From positions 19,861,383 to 19,925,382 of the forward strand of contig NC_135252.1 of the NCBI RefSeq assembly GCF_964204865.1: DNA of 64,000 nt, in the 5' to 3' direction. Origin of the DNA: Styela clava (taxonomy: Eukaryota; Chordata; Ascidiacea; Stolidobranchia; Styelidae). The notes beneath the pieces were generated by a model. The model had not been told where the DNA came from, searched no databases, and saw only the letters and a list, made by a program, of their open reading frames with translations. The translations under genes and the position numbers were made by a program. Positions 57,790-64,000 of the stretch are shown one piece after another. Position 1 is the stretch's first letter. Every line of letters starts with the position of its first letter.

Positions 57790-60294
57790 TCAATACAATG
57801 AAATAGAATGCTTCAAAACAATGAAACTCCTGTCTGATACATTATAAGAATAAAGTGGGTAATATGAAAGTAGATTTTCAAAACTCAGGACAGCGAGCAC
57901 TGAAGATTCAGGTTGCACAACATGATAAACTCCAAGCCATGGAAAATGAACAGCAACATGCATTTCAACCAGAACAAACTGACTGCTCTCATACTCAAAC
58001 AACAAGACAACTTTGCCGACACTTAGGTCAGATTCCATTCTCTTTATGACTAAAAATTGGCCAAGTTCATATGTTGTCCCTTTAATAACAATTTCCCTCC
58101 AGACTCTTACTTTGTTTATAGTTATATCAGCTAACGAAAGTGCATCGAGTATTTCATTAGAAAAAACACATGGAGAATTTGACTCAATCTTGTTACAAAC
58201 ATCTGGTTGAACTGTGGAGGTTTCATACAAATAGGCTTGAAACATTTGGTGACTATTAGCGAGAGTCAAACTAACATTAATAAAATTTCCAGTATATCTA
58301 ATTACTTGTTTGAAATAAGAGTGTTTGCTTTCAAAACGAAGCGTCCACAGATGAATAAGTGGGCCAAACTTCAATGTCAGCCAGGGATAGTGAGTCATAT
58401 AATGGTGCTTGGGCCTCAAAGGCACATCGAAACAACTTGATCTCAAATTAATATAATCTTTAATAGCCCCAGAAAGAAGACTCACTTCATATTTTGAAAT
58501 ACATGGCGAACAAAGCAATTCGGTAACAAAACGCAAAAGCAAAAGGGCGCGCCAGACCTCATCATCAAAGTTTTTAACCTTATTCAATACAAAAAGAGGA
58601 AACAGTCTGATGAAACTCCAGTTCTGGCTTGCATTACCTGTCAATTTATCAGACCCCCTTTTCAAAGGTATTGGTTTTGATGCATTAATAACTTTGTCAT
58701 AAGAAAAGGTCAATATTTGGTTATTCAAATAATCTAATGTGAACCATGATCTAGCTATGAAATACTTGATGAAAAGTACAACATCATATTGTACCACACC
58801 CTCAAAAAGATCGTGTGCAATGCAAGGGGGTAAACCAGGATTGCACACATGATAGAAATTCAATTCATTGAAGACCGAGTTAAATTTAACACCTTCGGCA
58901 CTACAGTCACTGTCATTACAGGAATCAACAGATAGATCATATAGATGTTTATCTCGTACTGGCATATGATTTTCAGAAAAGAAATCTTTACGAGTGGCCA
59001 TGCAATATCTACATGGACTATGTTTGCCACTAAAATTTGTCATGAAGCCACCTACCCAATGACTTCCCAAATTGTCACCAGTAATAGCAACAACGATTCC
59101 GCGAACTTTATATGCCAATCCTAACCCCACATCTATGCCGTCTTCCTCTAAAAGTTTCAAATCCTTGATAAGGGGTCCAAATAAGGTTCCCATGTTAGCA
59201 TCAGTTACAAATGTCTGTTTACATAATAAAACAAGTTGTATGGGATTAATCTTTGAACGACGATGAGGACGCATATTCGCAAGCGTAAAATACACAGCAA
59301 ATATTTTGTGCTTGCATCTTCCTGAACCCAATGGATTTACGACTTCAAATGCATCTTGATAAAGTATCAATTTCAGAATTATATCATTGGACTGACATAA
59401 AACATTGTGTCTACATGCCTCGCCATCAACAACATCTTTAAGTACGTCTGGACAGGTTACAGGAGGGTTGAGAACATCGACCGCAACATCTTCATTACTC
59501 AAAAGTGCCTTTATGGAACTCAAAACAGGAACATACTGGAAAGACGCAAATTCATTTGGAGAAGTGCTATTCTGGCTAATTACGTAGGAGACAGGTGCAA
59601 TATACTTCATGTTTTTCTTGAAGTATATATCACGCATATAAATAGATCGCAAATTCCCATTCTTGAAAATATCAGCTATATTGAAGATAGCATTTTTCCC
59701 ACAAATCTCAGAGAGTACGGTTTCCACAATGTTCCCATCCAAATAATTTTCGAGGGCTGTTCGAATTGAATTCTTTAAAGGACGTTGTAGCACTTCACAC
59801 AAATCTTTTAGACAAGAGAATATATTATCCACTGTAGATGCTGGTATTAGATGTTTGTATTGGAGAGATAGACAGATGAGTCCTATAACTTTCTCTACTT
59901 CTTCTGTATGAGGGATGCTTTCGGGAATCTTTGAGCTGGCCAAATCTTTCTCATCTACTTCTATAACATCCATCTGGGTACTGCTATGACCAAAAGAATC
60001 GTTTGGAATATTATCGCTCTCAAGTCCTTGGGAGCTACGATAGTAGCTATGATAACGGGAGATGTGAGACGTGAAGGAGGACAGTATGTGATAGATTCTT
60101 CCACATGGAGTGAAAGGGCACATCACATGGTGGCCACATCTAATGTGGTATTTTAGATGCTTAATTGTATCAACCGAATTATTGAAATGCTTTCCACATG
60201 ATTGTAGTGGGCACTTCAAGTCGAACTGAATATCCATGTTTTCCATAATACAGTACTGGTAGTACCACTTTAGATAAGAAAATGGAAGAATCAC
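57790..60294 (-). CDS. Zinc-finger transposase-like protein of the 9.46-kb element
   Basis: One uninterrupted 834-codon frame; a more likely start is the internal Met at 60246 (MENMDIQF). Residues 28-85 hold two C2H2-type fingers (CPLQSCGKHF and CPFTPCGRIYH, each closed by H-x4/5-H). The core has GDNLGSHWVGGF (about 404) with a nearby CRYC cysteine pair, CIAHDLFEG (about 490) and RFESKHSYFK (about 651). Their Asp, Asp and Glu are candidate DDE catalytic residues. PKHHYMTHYP and FGPLIHLWTLRFESKH are strongly family-typical of a transposon protein present in many animal genomes. Nuclear DNA binding and cut-and-paste transposition are inferred; the superfamily is not assigned. No stop or frameshift suggests recent activity. 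Confidence 0.8.
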   Translation of the reverse strand: MILPFSYLKWYYQYCIMENMDIQFDLKCPLQSCGKHFNNSVDTIKHLKYHIRCGHHVMCPFTPCGRIYHILSSFTSHISRYHSYYRSSQGLESDNIPNDSFGHSSTQMDVIEVDEKDLASSKIPESIPHTEEVEKVIGLICLSLQYKHLIPASTVDNIFSCLKDLCEVLQRPLKNSIRTALENYLDGNIVETVLSEICGKNAIFNIADIFKNGNLRSIYMRDIYFKKNMKYIAPVSYVISQNSTSPNEFASFQYVPVLSSIKALLSNEDVAVDVLNPPVTCPDVLKDVVDGEACRHNVLCQSNDIILKLILYQDAFEVVNPLGSGRCKHKIFAVYFTLANMRPHRRSKINPIQLVLLCKQTFVTDANMGTLFGPLIKDLKLLEEDGIDVGLGLAYKVRGIVVAITGDNLGSHWVGGFMTNFSGKHSPCRYCMATRKDFFSENHMPVRDKHLYDLSVDSCNDSDCSAEGVKFNSVFNELNFYHVCNPGLPPCIAHDLFEGVVQYDVVLFIKYFIARSWFTLDYLNNQILTFSYDKVINASKPIPLKRGSDKLTGNASQNWSFIRLFPLFVLNKVKNFDDEVWRALLLLRFVTELLCSPCISKYEVSLLSGAIKDYINLRSSCFDVPLRPKHHYMTHYPWLTLKFGPLIHLWTLRFESKHSYFKQVIRYTGNFINVSLTLANSHQMFQAYLYETSTVQPDVCNKIESNSPCVFSNEILDALSLADITINKVRVWREIVIKGTTYELGQFLVIKRMESDLSVGKVVLLFEYESSQFVLVEMHVAVHFPWLGVYHVVQPESSVLAVLSFENLLSYYPLYSYNVSDRSFIVLKHSISLY

Positions 60295-62159
60295 AATGAA
60301 GAGCTGCTTTTGTCAGAAAATATAATATTATAGTACCACGAGCACTTCTGCAACATGTAATCATTTTTGGTATAACATTTATTACATGGTCACCACTTGA
60401 CTTTTATTGGTTTCGTTTAAATGAACCAAAATAATCCGCAGTATTTTTTGACAAAATTATATTTTTCCAAAAACAAATAATCCTTTTTTTAAACCATCAC
60501 CTCAACAATAGCGAATTTAGTTTCAGTCATTTCAATTTATTATTTTCCGTTGTTACAATTATTCGTACTTTAGGATCGGTCCCCCATATTGTAAGATTTT
60601 CATGAATCAAATATGAAATGACTAAAATCGATCTGGTTCATTTTGAGCTCTCGAATCGAGATTCGAAATGACGTCATTTTACTGTGAAGAAATAAAATGT
60701 CCTAACAGTATTAGGATATGTATATAATACAGTGTAAAGCGCCAAATACGTTCCGACCAAGATGGCCGCCTTGTAGACTTTGTAGCTATAATTGAATTCA
60801 TCTGTCTGTTACCGGTACCGTACCTATTGTTGCCACCGACTTGTAACGTTTGAACGTATCACATCACCATAGGCTACCGGTAAGTTACATCTATTCCGAA
60901 ACAAATACTGAAATAGCCAATTCAGATTTTTACTCTTGGTCGTCGATAGATACTGGTGCCGGTAACACGGCGAAACTAACGCAGTGTGTAAGCATGTCGC
61001 TGTATACAGGTACGGTACCATTAGATGCTGATGTACACGGTATTTAAAGAATATTTTGGTCTACCAACTACAAGTCTACTACTGTAACACAAACATGCTC
61101 AATTAACGCATGAAAAGCTACAAAAACCAACCGCCTAAAATAAACATCTACAAAAACCAACCGCCTAAAATAAACATCCACTACGGTAACGACAAAGAGC
61201 CTCGCTTACCGAGTCCTAATTCCTAAACCAGAAAAAGCGCGGGCTACAGGCACGTGACATTTGAGTGATGTCATAATTGGCACATTACCGGTACCAAATG
61301 ACCTGTGACGGTAAAGAGAAGGATTAAATATAGGAAACTTTGTTCTCTGCAAAAAGTACCAGTACCGGTACCTCAATAATCAGACCACTACCCGTGGTAA
61401 ATCCGCACCTACCGTACAGACCGTTGCTAACACAATCATCAAACTCAGACTCAAGCTATTGCATACTTAACATGCGTACCGCATTCAGTTTTCATACGCA
61501 CGCAACCGATGCTGAGCTCCCAAGCAGCTTAGCGTCCCAGCCGAGATGCGCGGCACAAGGAAACTCGAAATCAAAAATGCTGCGCACGCAACCTGCCCCG
61601 TGGAGTTTTTGCGGATGAATATTTGGACAAATAGGTCCGCTTACTTCCGGAAAAATAAGATATAAAACAATATCTTATCTTGTCTAATGCAATAGCAAAA
61701 CAATCAGAATTTTTGGGTGATGAACCAAAATAATTCTAGAATAAAATTAATTCAAATTAATTTGATACCCAGAGCAAAATTTAGATGAAATTTTAAAGTA
61801 TTTAAATTTGCTTCGTGACTATATCGCATGCGTAGGTAGATAAATTCGTTCATTGGAAAGAATAGTTACTCGTAAATTGGAGGAATTTTTTTACTTTTTC
61901 CAAGTATACAAATCTTTTTACTATTTTTCTGTTATATTAATTACTAACTGATCAGTGAAATTACTACTTTTTCCAAGTATACAAATCTTTTTACTATTTT
62001 TCTGTTATATTAATTACTAACTGATCAGTGAAATTACTATTCATTAGTAAACTATTTACAAACAAGCACCCTGATTGGCTTAGCTAAGCAAGTCACGTGA
62101 TTTCAATAAAATACTCGAAAAATTAGTAAAAATTTACTAGAAAAATTAGTATATTTACT
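60295..62159. other. Right-hand non-coding arm of the transposon
   Basis: Upstream region of the transposase gene. It contains repeated ACCGGTA/GGTACC words (60810-61370), a 30-bp tandem pair at 61118-61177 (CTACAAAAACCAACCGCCTA unit), and a 73-bp tandem pair at 61891-62036. It is more GC-rich than the surroundings between 61.2 and 61.6 kb. No convincing exon found. Confidence 0.6.
61891..62036. repeat. 73-bp direct tandem duplication near the right transposon end
   Basis: ACTTTTTCCAAGTATACAAA through CTGATCAGTGAAATTACT occurs twice head to tail with a 73-base period. It is rich in TTTTTACTA words like the terminal arm. Confidence 0.9.
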
Positions 62160-63069
62160 AATTTTTTTAACAGTGTACGGGTCAAAAAAACCTTCGAAAA
62201 ATTGCAATTACCGAAGCTAAAAGATTTTTGATGGATTGAAAATGTTGATGGCTCAGTCCATTTGTCTATCAGCCTTCAAACTTCAAGATGTGGACAAAAG
62301 TATTTGCCCCTTCTTTTATAGAAATAAACGAACGATAAAACCCATCAAATTTAGGTTGTCAAGAACGTGGGATGATAATTTTAAGCAACGCACTCTCATG
62401 TTGTATTCGTTGTTGAGAATAACACGAATTAGACTATGACAGTCAATGGCAGGTTCACTATCACAAGAAATTTAAAAACTTGCAAATGCAAAAGCGTTTT
62501 ACTATCTTTGAATCTATATCCAACAAATAAAACTATGAATGAAGTTTAAAATGAGATTGTAAAATTGTTTAATTAGTACACTTTTCTACAACTCATTACA
62601 GATATGCTCAACTCGCGGAAGAATATCACCGTTTGAGCTTTTGTCAAAACACAATTCACTTTTTAGTGGATGGATACACAACCTTTTTTCTCGAACTACT
62701 TACTAATCAACACCCCGGATTCAAAAACGATAAATTTTGAAGGGACTTCACCAGTTAAGTCATTACGGAGGCGCATATTTTTCTTCTCCTTCCAGAATTT
62801 ATTTTTTTATTAATGACCTACTGATACGTCTACTCTTGTGGCCTAAATACGCCATCGTGCCACGTTAGATATAATGGGCTGGGTATTTACTTCAATTACC
62901 ACAAAATGCACGTAACTTTAACGCGTTCCCTATTCGTCGTTGTCTTGCCTTCGATATTCATCACGCGATTTATTGTTTCATGTCCGACTTGCAAACACTT
63001 ATTGATGTTACAAATATATGTTGCCTTGACATGGTACAAGAAACCCAATTGTTATATTTTATTTGTACG

Positions 63070-63390
63070 ACAACGTTTCAGCCGTTTTGTAACTTGAAAC
63101 CACCACGATCATTGTGGCGTAACTTTAAAACCATACACTGTGTCGAAAAAACCATGGTTACGCTACAATGGCGTTGACGAAACGATGTTTTTGTTGTAGA
63201 AGTTGTACGGGTCGAAAAATCTTCGAAAAATTGCAATTCCCGAAGCTAAAAGGGATTGAAAACGTTGATGACTCAGTCCAACTGCAAGATGTGGACAAAA
63301 GTATTTGCCCATTCTTTTATAGAAATAAACAAACGATAAAACTCATCAAATTAAGGTTGTCAATGAAATCTTCGAAAAAGTATTGAGATT
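63070..63390 (+). repeat. Third partial copy of the duplicated block
   Basis: Starting at CAACGTTTCAGCCGTTTTGT, this repeats the internal part of copies 1 and 2, including an uninterrupted GAAGTTGTACGGG target site, AAAATTGCAATT, and GATGTGGACAAAAGTATTTG. It lacks about 30 bases present in the other copies. Confidence 0.8.
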
Positions 63391-64000
63391 TATATACAAT
63401 TCGGAACCCGTCCTTGAAAAACTAATTGAAGGGAGAAATAACTACAGCAGGTATATGTTGATTGAACCTCAGTTTTTCCGACAAGAAATCTTTGTCACAT
63501 GTAGTATGTAACTCTAGTTCAGGGGGGTTCAACATTTTTTCGGAGGTGGGACGTATAACCAACGTCAGACATCTAAGTTGGGCCACACAAAAAATTTAGC
63601 GGAACAGGCTATTGAAGAGAAGTGCGGTATCGTCTATCCCAGTGTTTACCGAATCACGGCCAGCGGGTCATTTACGACCCGCGTAACGATTTAATATGGC
63701 CCGCCGAACTCAATGGAAAGAGTTTAACCATTTTAGTTTGACCATGTTTGTACCTTTTTCGTTCTAGATACCGCAAATTGCTATGTCAATATCACAGTTT
63801 AAGAACGTGCATATTCGTAACAATTACCGGTATCTTAATTATACGTACCGGTATTAGGATTACATACGGCAGTATTTTAGTTATCACTTAGTTATCTCCC
63901 AGCCCGCGAATATTCTTCCGCTTCTAATTTTGGCTCAGGTCAATTAACTTTGGGAACCACGGAATTAGCCCTACAGTTATTGAGAAAGCACCGGGCTAAA
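63391..64000. other. Intergenic to window end, no gene seen
   Basis: Contains hAT-like end sequences (CAGGGGGGTTCAAC at 63520 and CAGTGTTTACCGAATCACGG near 63640) without visible partners in the window, and further ACCGGTA words. No coding sequence. Confidence 0.45.

Larger units (their letters stand above)
52715..62174. mobile_element. 9.46-kb autonomous-looking DNA transposon carrying two genes
   Basis: Both ends read CACTGTTAAAAAAATT inward as inverted repeats. The flanks are GTAC on both sides (52711-52714 and 62175-62178), while the uninserted paralogous copy near 48797 has a single GTAC. A 2-bp TA duplication with an element one base longer at each end is equally consistent. Inside are a transposase-like gene (57790-60294) and a SAMD3-like gene (53556-57067), both minus strand and apparently intact. 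Subterminal DNA at both ends is rich in AGTAAA/TTTACT words. I cannot name the superfamily from sequence alone. Confidence 0.85.
52714..62175. repeat. Terminal inverted repeats of the 9.46-kb transposon
   Basis: The 16 bases CACTGTTAAAAAAATT at 52714-52729 are repeated in inverse at 62160-62175. Beyond this the ends are only loosely similar, both being rich in TTTACTA words. Only the two end segments are repeated, not the interval. Confidence 0.85.
51688..63110. repeat. Segmental duplication, copy 2, interrupted by a transposon
   Basis: Homology to copy 1 runs 51688-52714, is broken by the 9.46-kb element, and resumes at 62175. Small internal changes include a local duplication near 51900-51960 and about 95 extra bases near 52015-52110. 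Confidence 0.85.

Noticed and set aside
63520..63720. Complete hAT element at the right edge
   Set aside because: Only start-like sequences are visible; no matching inverted end or target duplication lies within the window.

Overview
The window looks like AT-rich nuclear DNA of an invertebrate chordate, most likely an ascidian tunicate. This rests on short intron-split genes with GT-AG borders, many non-autonomous hAT-type elements, and an antimicrobial-peptide precursor laid out as in tunicates (signal peptide, then cationic peptide, then acidic pro-region). The species is an inference; no ribosomal or mitochondrial marker is present.

Left end (1-10.8 kb): the 3' part of an L1/Tx1-like LINE whose ORF2 is open from the window edge to its stop, then a 31-bp tandem array, duplicated intergenic blocks, a tRNA-derived SINE and a hAT-type MITE with no host gene seen. 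From 10.8 to 13.1 kb lies a complete gene, from TATA box to poly(A) signal, for a 136-residue precursor of a tryptophan/lysine-rich peptide. From 14.9 to 25.5 kb two related receptor genes face each other tail to tail. Each encodes one CUB domain split across two exons, a Thr/Pro-rich stalk, one membrane segment and a long tyrosine-rich cytoplasmic tail. At 27.6-28.8 kb is a single-exon aminoacylase-1-like gene that has lost two conserved metal ligands.

Middle and right (29-64 kb): a repeat-rich stretch without recognisable genes, then a divergent 12-exon Hsp70 gene on the minus strand (39.4-48.0 kb). It has a one-base frameshift in exon 7 and no C-terminal EEVD. The 5' end of this Hsp70 gene and its upstream DNA are duplicated at 51.7 kb. 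The second copy is split by a 9.46-kb DNA transposon (52,715-62,174) with terminal inverted repeats and a GTAC target duplication; the other copy is an uninserted reference site. The transposon carries two apparently intact minus-strand genes: an 834-residue zinc-finger transposase-like protein, and a five-exon, 529-residue protein resembling sterile-alpha-motif protein SAMD3.

The best candidates for something undescribed are the paired CUB/tyrosine-tail receptors next to the antimicrobial-peptide gene (together a possible innate-immunity locus), and the two-gene transposon with its empty-site control. Function is inferred from sequence pattern alone throughout.
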